A stretch of DNA of 64,000 nucleotides from an uncultured Bacteroidales bacterium. Lineage in GTDB: Bacteria > Bacteroidota > Bacteroidia > Bacteroidales > Paludibacteraceae. Under the pieces are notes generated by a model. That model worked only from the letters and a program-made list of their open reading frames with translations, was not told where the DNA came from and did not search any database. Where the stretch lies: positions 310,001 through 374,000 of the forward strand of contig CAKVEC010000001.1 in the NCBI GenBank assembly GCA_934728255.1, read 5' to 3'. Position numbers and translations under genes: made by a program. Every line of letters starts with the position of its first letter. The stretch's first letter is position 1. Shown one piece after another: positions 16,561-25,226 of the stretch.

Positions 16561-18237
16561 TTACTCCATCAACTTCTTGTAGCGTACTCTGTGCGGCTCT
16601 ACGGCATCGTCGCCAAGTCGCATACGTTTGTTGGCTTCGTAGTCGGAGTAACTGCCCTCAAACCAGAACACCTTAGAATCACCCTCATAGGCAAGGATAT
16701 GGGTGCAGATACGGTCCAGGAACCACCGGTCGTGCGAGATGACTACTGCACAACCGGCAAAGTTTTCCAAACCTTCCTCCAATGCACGCAGTGTGTTGAC
16801 ATCAATGTCATTGGTAGGCTCGTCCAATAGCAATACATTCGCCTCGCTTTTGAGCGTCAGGGCAAGGTGCAGGCGGTTGCGCTCACCACCCGACAGCACA
16901 CCGCATTTCTTTTCTTGGTCGCTGCCTGTAAAATTGAAACGGCTCAGATAAGCGCGTGCATTGATTTCGCGCCCGCCCACGCGGATATATTCCGTACCGT
17001 TGGAGATGGTCTCGAATACCGTTTTCTCGGGGTCTATGTTCGAGTGCACCTGATCCACATAGCCCACTTTCACCGTCTCGCCCACCGAGAAAGTACCTTT
17101 GTCGGCTTTCTCCATACCCATAATCATACGGAACAGGGTGGTCTTGCCCGCACCGTTAGGACCAATCACTCCCACGATACCATTCGGCGGGAGCATAAAG
17201 TTCAAGTCCTCGAACAGCACCCGGTCGCCAAACGCTTTGGCAACGCCCTCTGCATTGATTACCTTGTTGCCCAAACGCGGTCCGTTGGGGATAAAGATCT
17301 CCAATTTCTCCTCGCGCTCTTTCTGCTCCTCATTGAGCATCTTGTCGTAGGCTCCCAAACGGGCTTTGGATTTTGCCTGACGGGCTTTGGGTGCCATACG
17401 CACCCATTCCAATTCGCGCTCAAGGGTCTTTCTGCGCTTGCTGGCCTGTTTCTCTTCCATTGCCATACGGGCGGTCTTCTGTTCCAGCCACGAAGAATAG
17501 TTGCCTTTCCACGGGATACCCTCGCCGCGGTCGAGTTCGAGAATCCAGCCTGCCACGTGGTCAAGGAAATAGCGGTCGTGGGTGATGCAGATCACCGTGC
17601 CGGCGTATTGTTGCAAGTGTTGTTCGAGCCAGTCTATCGATTCGGCATCAAGGTGGTTGGTCGGCTCATCGAGCAGCAGAATATCAGGCTGTTGCAGCAG
17701 CAGACGGCATAGTGCCACACGGCGACGCTCACCTCCGGAGAGATTTTTTACCAATGCATTGTCCTCCGGACAACGGAGCGCATCCATTGCGCGGTCTAAT
17801 TTTGTATCGATATTCCATGCATCGCTGCTGTCCAATTTGTCTTGCAACTCGGCTTGGCGTGCCAGCAGTTTGTCAAAATCCGCATCGGGCTCGGCAAAGG
17901 CGGCATTGATTTCGTCATATTCGCGGAGCATATCCATAATCGGCTGCACCCCCTCTTGTACGCACTCGCGCACGGTCTTTTCGGGGTCAAGTTTCGGGTC
18001 TTGCTCCAGGTAACCTACGCTGTATCCCGGCGAGAAAACCACCTCACCTTCGTAGTTCTTTTCCACTCCGGCGATGATCTTCATCAAGGTGGATTTACCT
18101 GTTCCGTTCAGACCGATGATGCCGATTTTGGCACCATAGTAGAATGAGAGGTAGATGTTGTTCAGTACTTTCTTTTGGGGCGAGAAACTCTTGCTCACGC
18201 CCACCATCGAAAAAATGATTTTCTTGTCGTCTGCCAT
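16561..18237 (-). CDS. ettA: Energy-dependent translational throttle protein EttA (ABC-F)
   Basis: EttA is a soluble ABC-F ATPase that binds the ribosomal E site and gates the first elongation steps according to the ATP/ADP ratio. The 558-residue protein has two ABC domains with Walker A GLNGTGKST and GPNGAGKTT, signature motifs LSGGERRRVAL and LSGGERNRLHL, Walker B LLLDEPTNHLD and LLLDEPTNDID, and no membrane segment. The arm and linker (residues about 240-320) are of EttA length. The ATG at 18237 (MADDKKIIFSMVGVSKSF) is preferred; the 31 codons of open frame before it run into the promoter. Confidence 0.96.
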   Translation of the reverse strand: MADDKKIIFSMVGVSKSFSPQKKVLNNIYLSFYYGAKIGIIGLNGTGKSTLMKIIAGVEKNYEGEVVFSPGYSVGYLEQDPKLDPEKTVRECVQEGVQPIMDMLREYDEINAAFAEPDADFDKLLARQAELQDKLDSSDAWNIDTKLDRAMDALRCPEDNALVKNLSGGERRRVALCRLLLQQPDILLLDEPTNHLDAESIDWLEQHLQQYAGTVICITHDRYFLDHVAGWILELDRGEGIPWKGNYSSWLEQKTARMAMEEKQASKRRKTLERELEWVRMAPKARQAKSKARLGAYDKMLNEEQKEREEKLEIFIPNGPRLGNKVINAEGVAKAFGDRVLFEDLNFMLPPNGIVGVIGPNGAGKTTLFRMIMGMEKADKGTFSVGETVKVGYVDQVHSNIDPEKTVFETISNGTEYIRVGGREINARAYLSRFNFTGSDQEKKCGVLSGGERNRLHLALTLKSEANVLLLDEPTNDIDVNTLRALEEGLENFAGCAVVISHDRWFLDRICTHILAYEGDSKVFWFEGSYSDYEANKRMRLGDDAVEPHRVRYKKLME

Positions 18238-18272
18238 ATATCTGTGTTTTATTGTGCAAATATTTTGTTGTG

Positions 18273-18304
18273 CAAAGGTACTCAATTTTTCCCGATTACA
18301 CAAA
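18273..18304 (-). promoter_or_regulatory. Bacteroidetes-type promoter for ettA
   Basis: TTTG (18304-18301), a 20-bp spacer and TACCTTTG (18280-18273) on the minus strand match the consensus. The leader to ATG 18237 is about 30 bases. Confidence 0.8.
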
Positions 18305-18308
18305 TCGG

Positions 18309-18421
18309 CAAAATTATGCACTTTATGCAATTCCTATACTTGTAATAGGAATTACGGCAACGACACGGCAACGAGAGCGGTGGATAGGCGGTGTTTGAGC
18401 GGTGCTTTTATGCAGTGTATG
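18309..18421. repeat. Modular 11-bp element, copy D
   Basis: A left edge (TGCACTTTATGCAATTCC and later AATTACG) is shared with the elements near 19.1, 48.7 and 63.3 kb. It is followed by 11-base units: GCAACGACACG, GCAACGAGAGC, GGTGGATAGGC, GGTGTTTGAGC and GGTGCTTTTAT. The first two differ fully from the TAGAAAGGACG units of the other copies. The later GGTG units resemble those of copy A. Confidence 0.8.
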
Positions 18422-18445
18422 CACCTTTTATGCATTCTTTTTGCA

Positions 18446-18488
18446 TAAAAATAAGGGCTGCCCAACTGCATTGTCAGACAGCCCTTAT
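18446..18488 (-). terminator. Terminator of the DUF2147 gene
   Basis: On the minus strand, ATAAGGGCTG pairs with CAGCCCTTAT across an 18-base loop and runs into TTTTT. Confidence 0.75.
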
Positions 18489-18509
18489 GAAAAAGATTGA
18501 ATTTACCGA

Positions 18510-18944
18510 TTAATCGGCACGGAGCCATGTCTGGCTGCGACCAAGGATGCCACGTTTGTCGATACTTCCGCGAAGAACCAACTTGCCGTCTTTCAGATAG
18601 ATTTTACCATAATAAAATTTGCCACTCTCAGGGTCTAACACTTTTCCGCCGTGGAGTTCTCCGTTCTCGTCGTGCATACCGCGAATGATGAGCAGACCTT
18701 CCAGAGGTTTGTTATGGTCGTGCCCCTCGCATGCTTCGCAAACCAAGTCGGCAGGACCGACCAGCATCTTGGCAATCTTTCCATAGTAGAGTCCGTCCGT
18801 TGCCTTGAAAATATGTATAATCGAGTAACTGTCGCCGGTTTTGTCATCAACGGTTTTCCAATTGCCGACAATTTGGTGCACTTGGGAAAAAGACATCGTG
18901 CAAACACACATTGCACAGATAACGGAAAAGATTCTACGAGTCAT
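18510..18944 (-). CDS. Secreted DUF2147 family protein
   Basis: The 144-residue product has a signal peptide (MTRRIFSVICAMCVCTMSFS) and the DUF2147 pattern: IVGNWKTVDDKTG at the start, YYGKIAKMLVG in the middle, then a Cys pair in CEACEGHD and the closing GKFYYGKIYLKDGKLVLRGS with LGRSQTWLR. The fold is a small beta-barrel, probably periplasmic; no biochemical role is established for the family. The ATG at 18944 is chosen over 18974 because it opens directly on the signal peptide. Confidence 0.88.
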   Translation of the reverse strand: MTRRIFSVICAMCVCTMSFSQVHQIVGNWKTVDDKTGDSYSIIHIFKATDGLYYGKIAKMLVGPADLVCEACEGHDHNKPLEGLLIIRGMHDENGELHGGKVLDPESGKFYYGKIYLKDGKLVLRGSIDKRGILGRSQTWLRAD

Positions 18945-19036
18945 AATGAGTATTTTTTTGTTACAATTTTGCAAGTGGTCAAATTTTATGCCAAAAGGAG
19001 TACGACCGCCACATCAAAACAATATCTATGCACTTT

Positions 19037-19160
19037 ATACAACACATATAGTGCATAAAAAAGCGGCTTATGCACCGCAAAAACACCCATTCTTTCTACG
19101 TCCTTTCTACGTCCTTTCTACGTCTTTTCTACGTAATTGGTATTATGGAGTATGGATTTT
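19037..19160 (-). repeat. Modular 11-bp element, copy A
   Basis: Read on the minus strand from AATTACG (about 19138), the units are TAGAAAAGACG, TAGAAAGGACG (twice), TAGAAAGAATG, GGTGTTTTTGC and GGTGCATAAGC, then CGCTTTTTTATGCAC. Copies with the same edges lie near 48.7 and 63.3 kb. Confidence 0.9.
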
Positions 19161-19198
19161 TGCATATTCTGCATATTATTTGCATATTCTGCATATTA
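19161..19198. repeat. Two 20-bp direct repeats built on GCATATT
   Basis: TGCATATTCTGCATATTATT is present twice in tandem (the second slightly shortened), each itself containing two GCATATT words. AT-rich and close upstream of the rdgB promoter. Confidence 0.8.
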
Positions 19199-19232
19199 GA
19201 GGAGAATATCTACCTGCAAAAGGAAATACGCA

Positions 19233-19264
19233 TTTGGCAATGTAGGATTTTTTTTGTAACTTTG
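19233..19264 (+). promoter_or_regulatory. Bacteroidetes-type promoter for rdgB-porZ
   Basis: TTTG (19233-19236), a 20-bp spacer and TAACTTTG (19257-19264) lie 23 bp before the rdgB ATG. Confidence 0.8.
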
Positions 19265-19287
19265 CAGCGTATATTCAAGGGAAAAAT

Positions 19288-19893
19288 ATGAGATTGGTAT
19301 TTGCTACAAATAATGCGCACAAGTTGCAAGAGGTACGGGAGATATTGCCTGTGGATGTGGAGGTAATCAGTTTGCACGAGATTGGTTTTGACAAAGAGAT
19401 TGATGAGACGGGAACAACGTTGGAAGAGAACTCGCGTATCAAAGCGGAAGAGGTTTATCAGTATGTAATACGCAATGCGCAATGCGCAATGATAGACGGG
19501 GTATTTGCGGACGATACGGGTTTGGAGATTAGTGCATTGGGCGGGGAACCGGGCGTTTATACTGCACGTTGGGCAGGTGAGCCGTCTAACCCGGAGAACA
19601 ATCGCAAGAAAGCCCTGGTAGAGTTGGATGGAATAAACAACAGACAGGCCCAATTCCGTACGGTAGTTACGTTGATACGCAACGGCAGAACCGAGCAGGT
19701 GGAAGGCGTGGTGCGTGGCGAGATAGCCACGGAAGAACGTGGAAACAGGGGATTCGGATATGACCCGCTTTTTATCCCCGAAGGATATGACAAGACCTTT
19801 GCCGAACTTCCGAGCGAGGTAAAAAACGGAATCAGCCATCGTGCGCGTGCGATGCAGGCACTATGTGTAATTTTGCAGGAGAACACTCTATGA
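19288..19893 (+). CDS. rdgB: Non-canonical purine NTP pyrophosphatase (RdgB/HAM1)
   Basis: RdgB hydrolyses dITP, ITP and XTP to the monophosphates and so keeps damaged purines out of nucleic acids. The 201-residue protein has the N-terminal FATNNAHKLQEVREIL, the central FADDTGLEISALGGEPGVYTAR and the C-terminal NRGFGYDPLFIPEGYDKTFAEL with SHRARAMQAL. An in-frame insertion of three CGCAATG heptamers (19471-19491) adds RNAQCAM just before the FADDTGL motif, where the family usually has a short loop. Its TGA overlaps the ATG of the porZ-like gene by 4 bases, so the two are translationally coupled. Confidence 0.95.
   Translation: MRLVFATNNAHKLQEVREILPVDVEVISLHEIGFDKEIDETGTTLEENSRIKAEEVYQYVIRNAQCAMIDGVFADDTGLEISALGGEPGVYTARWAGEPSNPENNRKKALVELDGINNRQAQFRTVVTLIRNGRTEQVEGVVRGEIATEERGNRGFGYDPLFIPEGYDKTFAELPSEVKNGISHRARAMQALCVILQENTL
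19471..19491. repeat. Three CGCAATG heptamers inside rdgB
   Basis: Three exact 7-bp units (21 bp) keep the reading frame and encode RNAQCAM. Confidence 0.95.
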
Positions 19894-22800
19894 AAATAAA
19901 CAAACAGATATGGTTTTGTGCACTGTCGTTGTTTTTGACGGTACCGTTGTCGGCAGAGGCATATTGGAAAACGCTGTTTGCTTACAATAATGTAGAGCAG
20001 ATAGCCATGACGGATGATCTGGTCTTTGCCATATCGGACGGTGCTTTGTATTCTGTGGACAAACAGACCGACAAGATAGAAATATACAATGCGGAAAATG
20101 GTTTGCACGGATCAAATATCGTGCGTATCTACTACGACCAAGGAACCGATATGCTGATTATTGCCTATGCAGATGGTAAGATAGATGTGTTGCATAACGG
20201 TACAATAGAATATGTATCAGGACTGTACACCAAGGATATGATGGCTACCAAGACCATCAACAATATCACGGTGTACAACGGACGGGCATATCTGGCTATG
20301 GACTTTGGTATCGTTACTTTCCGCCTCAACAAACGCGAGTTGGTGGATACATATTATATCGGTGCCAATGCCACGGAAGTGAAAGTGGAAGACATTGTTT
20401 TTCTGGACGATAGTATCTATGCCTTTTCCGGAAAAACGATGTACAAGGGCGCATTGCACGACAACTTGCCCGACTATCGCTATTGGCATACGGAGGCAGC
20501 CGGGCGTATTGCCCGCGATACCCAAAAGGGCGTGCGATATACCGATGATAGTGGCAATGTGTGGACAGCAGGTGGCAGCGAAGGGATTGTGCGTGTAGAC
20601 GCTATCGGGAACCGCAGTACCTATAAGCCGCAAGGTCCGCTGACTAATACCCCATACGATATGACTGCCACGCAGGGACATCTGTATGTGGTTTCCGGTG
20701 GTCGTTGGGCAGTGCAGTATAACAATCCGGGTAATATGATGGTGTATGACGGCACACAATGGATAAACATCTCTCAGGCTACAATACAAGCCCAAACGGG
20801 CAATCCTGCCAAAGATTTTATGCATGTGTCGGTTGACCCGAAAGACGCAATGCACTATTTTGTAACCAGTTATGGTACAGGTGTATATGAGTTCAAAGGC
20901 AGCACATTGGTGCAGCAGTATATGCCGAACAACAGTTCACTGATGACTGCGGTGGAACACAATCCGAAGAACTATACACGTACCAGTGGAGGAATGTACG
21001 ACAAGGCTGGAAATTTATGGTTGATGAATAGCAATACGGCTACCAATCAGTTGCAATGCCGTTCCGCCAATGGTGTTTGGACAGGAGTTACAGTAACATT
21101 GAGTAATCGTGATCCGTATTATGATACAACAGGAGATTTGATCATTGACAATCGCAATCAGAACTATAAGTGGTTTTTGCTTCCTCGAAAAGGCTCAGGA
21201 TTGGTATTAGTGGACGATAAGGGCACACCGGATGCCGCGGACGACAGGTCGGTTTTCCGTCCGGTATTGCATGAGGCCGATGGGACGGAGATAGATTTGA
21301 GTACGTTGCCATTGTACAAGTGCTTTCAAGACGATAATGACAATATATGGTTAGGGACGAGGGATGGCGTAATTATTATTCCTAATACTGTAGATTTCTT
21401 TACATCAGATCTATGTTTGCGTATTGATATTCAGGAAGATAATGGCGAGAAACCATTCCTATCGAACGAAGTATATGCCATAGATACCGACGACCAAGGG
21501 CGTATATGGATCGGTACAACAACAGTGGGAGTATATGTGCTTTCTGCGGATTGGCAAACCATAGAAGCACACTATACCACGGATAATTCTCCGATGCCGA
21601 GCAACTACGTGATGTCGTTGGCGTGGGATGATGTGAATGATGTGATGTATATTGGTACAAGCAAAGGTATTGTGCGCTATTCCGATCATGCAACTGCTCT
21701 GAATGGAGATACTTATAATGAGGAAAATACTCAGGATTATGGCAGTATGCAACAATGGAAACTGCATTATTCATATGCCCAAATGGAAGAAGTGGCATAT
21801 AGTGCTACTGAGGTGTATGGTTTAGCCAATGGAGCCTTGTTTTCGCTCAACAAACAGGACGAGACATTTACGCTTTGGAATAAGTCAACAGGGTTGAATA
21901 GCAGCGATATTGTGCATATTGCTTATGACAACACTACAAAACAACTCATCATTTGCTATTCAGACGGACGTATAGATTTACTATCGGATGATGGTTTCGT
22001 TATCCAGATGCCGGACTTGTATCAGAAAGCAGCAACTATACCTGTAACGGTGAATGATATTTTTGTTGCAGACGGCTGTACCTATTTGGCAATGCCATTT
22101 GGTATTGTGGCTATCAATACAAAAAAAGCGGAAGTGATTGACACATACTATATAGGAGACAGCGCACAAGACGTAAATGTGCAACGTCTGGCGGTATTGG
22201 GAGATACATTGTACGCCCTTTCGCAGGAGGCACTATATGCAGCCATTACTACTGACAATCTGGTGGATTTTGCATTTTGGAAACGACAAAGTCTCCCTAA
22301 TAACAGGATGGTGAACGATATACAGATAGCCAATGATGCTTTGTACGCCCTGCAAGATTCTGTATTGTATGTAAAGAAAGACGGTAGTTGGAAGCAAGTG
22401 GAAAATGTTCCATCGCTAAATTGGATTATCGGCTATGCAAATCGCTTACTGGTAAATCAAAAAAGAGTAGGGGAAATAATTGAGATTGGAACCGACGAGA
22501 TACGTAATTTGGGAAGTTATGGTATCACGGATATACAATATGATGCGTCTTGCGACTGCTATTGGATGGCAGCCCCGAATCATGGTATCGTTCGAGTAAA
22601 CAGAAATAAGGATTTTCGGACTTACCCGCCAGATGGTCCTGCAAACAATATTGGATACCGGTTGAAATATACAGGAGACCAGATCTTTGTGGCAGGTGGC
22701 GGCAGATGGGCGGTACAATTGTCGCGTGATGGTTCTTTCAGTATCTATAATGGTACTAATTGGCGCAAAATTTCATCCTCTGCGACCCGAAGTAAATTAG

Positions 22801-23993
22801 GTTTGTACGCCAATCCGAGAGATTTGGTTTCTGTTTGTGCAGATCCGAACGACAGCAAGCATTTCTTTGCAGCATTATATGGTATGGGCGTGATAGAATA
22901 CCGCAATGATGTCGCTGTTGCCCATTATGGGGTCAATAATAGTTCACTTCGTGCAGCAGCCGAGAACAATCCGAATTATTACACCCGCACCGAGGGACTG
23001 ATGATAGATGAATCTGGCAATCTGTGGGTTTTGAATACCGGGCAAAACGCTCACCCGGTGAATATCATGACTCCGCAGGGGCAATGGTACGGGTTGGATA
23101 TGTATTCCGACGGACGTGCCATACGCTTTGAGACGCCGTGGGAGATTACGGTGGATAATCGGGACAGCCATCGCAAATGGATGATAGACCAGCGCAAGCA
23201 AACAGGTGTTATTTTGTTGGATGACGGCGGTACTCCTACGTCGGGAAATGATGACAAGTGTCTGAAACGTAGTACATTTGTGGATGGTGATAATATCCAA
23301 CTGACGCCTGAGTTTATCTATTGCTTGGCGCAGGATTTGAACGGCGATGTATGGTTGGGTACGCCATCGGGCATCATTGTTATACCCTCTACGGTAGATT
23401 TCTTTACGTCTAATCAGTGTACACGTATCAAGATACCGCGCAATGATGGGACTAACCTCGCTGATTATCTGCTCGGGACGGAGCAGATCAATGCCATTGT
23501 AGTGGATGGTGCCAACCGCAAATGGATAGGCACGGAGACATCGGGTATTTATCTGATGTCGGCAGACGGATTGACAACGATAGCGCATTTTACAACCGAA
23601 AACTCGGTATTACCCTCCAACTCTATTTTGTCTATTGCCATCAACTCCAATACGGGAGAGGTTTTTGTAGGAACAGGAAAAGGTATAGCCTCCTATAAGA
23701 GTGATGCTTCTGCTCCACAGGAGGATTTCAGTGGGGCATATGCTTATCCGAACCCGGTTCGCCCTAATTATGAAGGAATGATTACCATTACCGGATTGAT
23801 GGAGAATACTACCGTAAATATCGTAGATGCCGGCGGAAATCTTGTTTGTAAGACAAAAAGCAATGGGGGAACTGCTGTTTGGGATGGTAGAAACTTTAAG
23901 GGACAGCGCGTCGGAAGCGGTGTCTATACCGCCTTGTGCAATGCTGATGGCAAGAACCATACGGTAGTTAAAATACTGGTAATGAACCGATGA
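19890..23993 (+). CDS. porZ: PorZ-like type IX secretion protein with tandemly duplicated propeller region
   Basis: The 1367-residue product has a signal peptide (MKINKQIWFCALSLFLTVPLSAEA), beta-propeller repeats and a final sorting-type domain (YAYPNPVRPN near residue 1283 to VKILVMNR). PorZ, of about 780 residues with two propellers and a C-terminal domain, is part of the cell-surface attachment complex of the type IX secretion system. Here the whole propeller part occurs twice: residues 25-610 and 620-1280 align end to end (NGALFSLNKQDETFTLWN with SDGALYSVDKQTDKIEIYN; DFFTSNQCTRI with DFFTSDLCLRI). The first unit lacks about 70 residues present in the second. Only one C-terminal domain exists. 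It overlaps rdgB by 4 bases. A regulator-type propeller protein is the alternative, but the C-terminal domain argues for PorZ. Confidence 0.82.
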   Translation: MKINKQIWFCALSLFLTVPLSAEAYWKTLFAYNNVEQIAMTDDLVFAISDGALYSVDKQTDKIEIYNAENGLHGSNIVRIYYDQGTDMLIIAYADGKIDVLHNGTIEYVSGLYTKDMMATKTINNITVYNGRAYLAMDFGIVTFRLNKRELVDTYYIGANATEVKVEDIVFLDDSIYAFSGKTMYKGALHDNLPDYRYWHTEAAGRIARDTQKGVRYTDDSGNVWTAGGSEGIVRVDAIGNRSTYKPQGPLTNTPYDMTATQGHLYVVSGGRWAVQYNNPGNMMVYDGTQWINISQATIQAQTGNPAKDFMHVSVDPKDAMHYFVTSYGTGVYEFKGSTLVQQYMPNNSSLMTAVEHNPKNYTRTSGGMYDKAGNLWLMNSNTATNQLQCRSANGVWTGVTVTLSNRDPYYDTTGDLIIDNRNQNYKWFLLPRKGSGLVLVDDKGTPDAADDRSVFRPVLHEADGTEIDLSTLPLYKCFQDDNDNIWLGTRDGVIIIPNTVDFFTSDLCLRIDIQEDNGEKPFLSNEVYAIDTDDQGRIWIGTTTVGVYVLSADWQTIEAHYTTDNSPMPSNYVMSLAWDDVNDVMYIGTSKGIVRYSDHATALNGDTYNEENTQDYGSMQQWKLHYSYAQMEEVAYSATEVYGLANGALFSLNKQDETFTLWNKSTGLNSSDIVHIAYDNTTKQLIICYSDGRIDLLSDDGFVIQMPDLYQKAATIPVTVNDIFVADGCTYLAMPFGIVAINTKKAEVIDTYYIGDSAQDVNVQRLAVLGDTLYALSQEALYAAITTDNLVDFAFWKRQSLPNNRMVNDIQIANDALYALQDSVLYVKKDGSWKQVENVPSLNWIIGYANRLLVNQKRVGEIIEIGTDEIRNLGSYGITDIQYDASCDCYWMAAPNHGIVRVNRNKDFRTYPPDGPANNIGYRLKYTGDQIFVAGGGRWAVQLSRDGSFSIYNGTNWRKISSSATRSKLGLYANPRDLVSVCADPNDSKHFFAALYGMGVIEYRNDVAVAHYGVNNSSLRAAAENNPNYYTRTEGLMIDESGNLWVLNTGQNAHPVNIMTPQGQWYGLDMYSDGRAIRFETPWEITVDNRDSHRKWMIDQRKQTGVILLDDGGTPTSGNDDKCLKRSTFVDGDNIQLTPEFIYCLAQDLNGDVWLGTPSGIIVIPSTVDFFTSNQCTRIKIPRNDGTNLADYLLGTEQINAIVVDGANRKWIGTETSGIYLMSADGLTTIAHFTTENSVLPSNSILSIAINSNTGEVFVGTGKGIASYKSDASAPQEDFSGAYAYPNPVRPNYEGMITITGLMENTTVNIVDAGGNLVCKTKSNGGTAVWDGRNFKGQRVGSGVYTALCNADGKNHTVVKILVMNR

Positions 23994-24011
23994 CAGTTCT
24001 GCAATAATACA

Positions 24012-24046
24012 AAAAAGAGAGGCGATGGTTGCCCATCTTTTTTTTG
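24012..24046 (+). terminator. Probable terminator between porZ and folE
   Basis: GATGG pairs with CCATC around TTGC and is followed by eight T; an A-run precedes the hairpin. The genes on both sides converge on it. The stem is short. Confidence 0.55.
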
Positions 24047-24066
24047 TGCATATTATACTCCAAAAA

Positions 24067-24651
24067 CTATCCGCGGATGAGGCGGAGAAATTCGTCGCGT
24101 GTCTCTTGGCGGGTGAAAGCACCGGTGAAATCAGACGTGGTAGTAGTGCTGTGCGGTTTCTGCACACCGCGCATCTGCATACAGAGGTGCTCGGCTTCAA
24201 CAACCACCATCACGCCCAATGGGTTGAGCGTGTTTTGAATGCAGTCTTTGATCTGTGTGGTTAATCGCTCTTGCACCTGCAGGCGGCGGGCATAGACGTC
24301 CACTACACGGGCAATCTTGCTCAAACCGGTAATCCTCCCATTGGGAATATATGCCACGTGGGCTTTTCCGAAGAAAGGCAGCATATGGTGTTCACAGAGA
24401 GAATAGAACTCAATATCTTTCACTACCACCATCTGACGGTAATCCTCCTCGAATAGGGCAGAACGGAGTATTGCTTCCGGGTCTTCGCTATAACCTTTGG
24501 TGAGAAACTGCAATGCTTCGCCCACACGCTCCGGGGTACGAACCAAACCTTGACGATATGGATTTTCGCCCAACTGCGTGAGAATAGAAGTTACATCTTT
24601 TGCAATGTGTTCTGTTTTTTCGTTATCGGGACTAAATGTTTGCAAATTCAT
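24067..24651 (-). CDS. folE: GTP cyclohydrolase I
   Basis: FolE converts GTP to dihydroneopterin triphosphate, the first step of folate (and pterin) synthesis. The 194-residue protein has the zinc ligands in SLCEHHMLPFFGKAHVAYIP and in EAEHLCMQMRGVQKP, and the RTPERVGEAL start region. It overlaps the upstream SPOR gene by 4 bases (ATGA). folA and thyA of the same pathway lie at 52 kb. Confidence 0.97.
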   Translation of the reverse strand: MNLQTFSPDNEKTEHIAKDVTSILTQLGENPYRQGLVRTPERVGEALQFLTKGYSEDPEAILRSALFEEDYRQMVVVKDIEFYSLCEHHMLPFFGKAHVAYIPNGRITGLSKIARVVDVYARRLQVQERLTTQIKDCIQNTLNPLGVMVVVEAEHLCMQMRGVQKPHSTTTTSDFTGAFTRQETRDEFLRLIRG

Positions 24652-25091
24652 TGAAGTACTTGTATTTTATCGCGCACAACATACGTGTCCCCCTGCAATT
24701 GTGGGAATTGTGCGAGGAATTGATTTTTGAATGTGTTTGCCTCATCAAAGGTGCGGAAATTGCCCAAGCGGACTTTCCAAAACGGTGTCATATAGAGCAC
24801 ATAGACCGGCATCGAGATTTTGTCTGTAATTTCTTTTTCGAGTTGGAGAGCCTCCGTTTTTGCGGTTTGCTGCCGATTGGACGAGTAGATTTGCACACGA
24901 TAACCGTTTATCTCTGCGATCTCTCCCTGCCCGTTGATTTTATGCTCCAGCAAGGTGCCCACAATGGAGTCTTGGTACAACTGCACATTAGGCATATCGT
25001 CAAAGATATTCGGGCGACTTGGCACGGAGTCATTAGCCTGTACCGACCAGGCTGCCAATAGGCAGAATATAGATAAAATCAGTTGTTTCAT
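24648..25091 (-). CDS. Secreted SPOR-domain protein
   Basis: The 147-residue product has a signal peptide (MKQLILSIFCLLAAWSVQA) followed by a short linker and a C-terminal SPOR domain: GYRVQIYSSNRQQTAKTEA, VYVLYMTPFWKVRLGNFRTF and EANTFKNQFLAQFPQLQGDT. SPOR domains bind septal peptidoglycan that lacks stem peptides, so the protein is probably periplasmic and linked to the cell wall. The ATG at 25091 is chosen because it starts the signal peptide. It is followed by folE with a 4-base overlap. Confidence 0.9.
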   Translation of the reverse strand: MKQLILSIFCLLAAWSVQANDSVPSRPNIFDDMPNVQLYQDSIVGTLLEHKINGQGEIAEINGYRVQIYSSNRQQTAKTEALQLEKEITDKISMPVYVLYMTPFWKVRLGNFRTFDEANTFKNQFLAQFPQLQGDTYVVRDKIQVLQ

Positions 25092-25142
25092 AATGTTGTA
25101 TTTTTCTTGCAAAAAGAATGCCAAAAGTGTGTAACCCCTTTC

Positions 25143-25175
25143 TATCCTATGCGTATCCTATGCGCATCCTATAAC
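25143..25175. repeat. Three 11-bp units (TATCCTATGCG)
   Basis: Two exact TATCCTATGCG units and a third CATCCTATAAC stand in tandem upstream of the SPOR gene. In complement they read as the ATAGGATA module seen in the modular elements at 32.98, 48.7 and 63.3 kb. Confidence 0.85.
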
Positions 25176-25226
25176 AAACGTTTGCTGTTCGTATATTGAA
25201 CATTTCTTGGTTTGCAGGCTTTGCTT

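Larger units (their letters stand above)
18945..19287. other. Intergenic region made mainly of repeats
   Basis: No gene is visible. The 343 bp hold copy A of the 11-bp modular element (19037-19160), a 19-bp direct duplication (19161-19198) and the rdgB promoter (19233-19264). Confidence 0.7.

Noticed and set aside
16867..17712. A 281-residue open frame antisense to ettA
   Set aside because: No motif, and the ettA frame is fully conserved on the other strand.
24648..24651. A fused folE-SPOR gene
   Set aside because: The two frames differ; the 4-base ATGA overlap is ordinary translational coupling.
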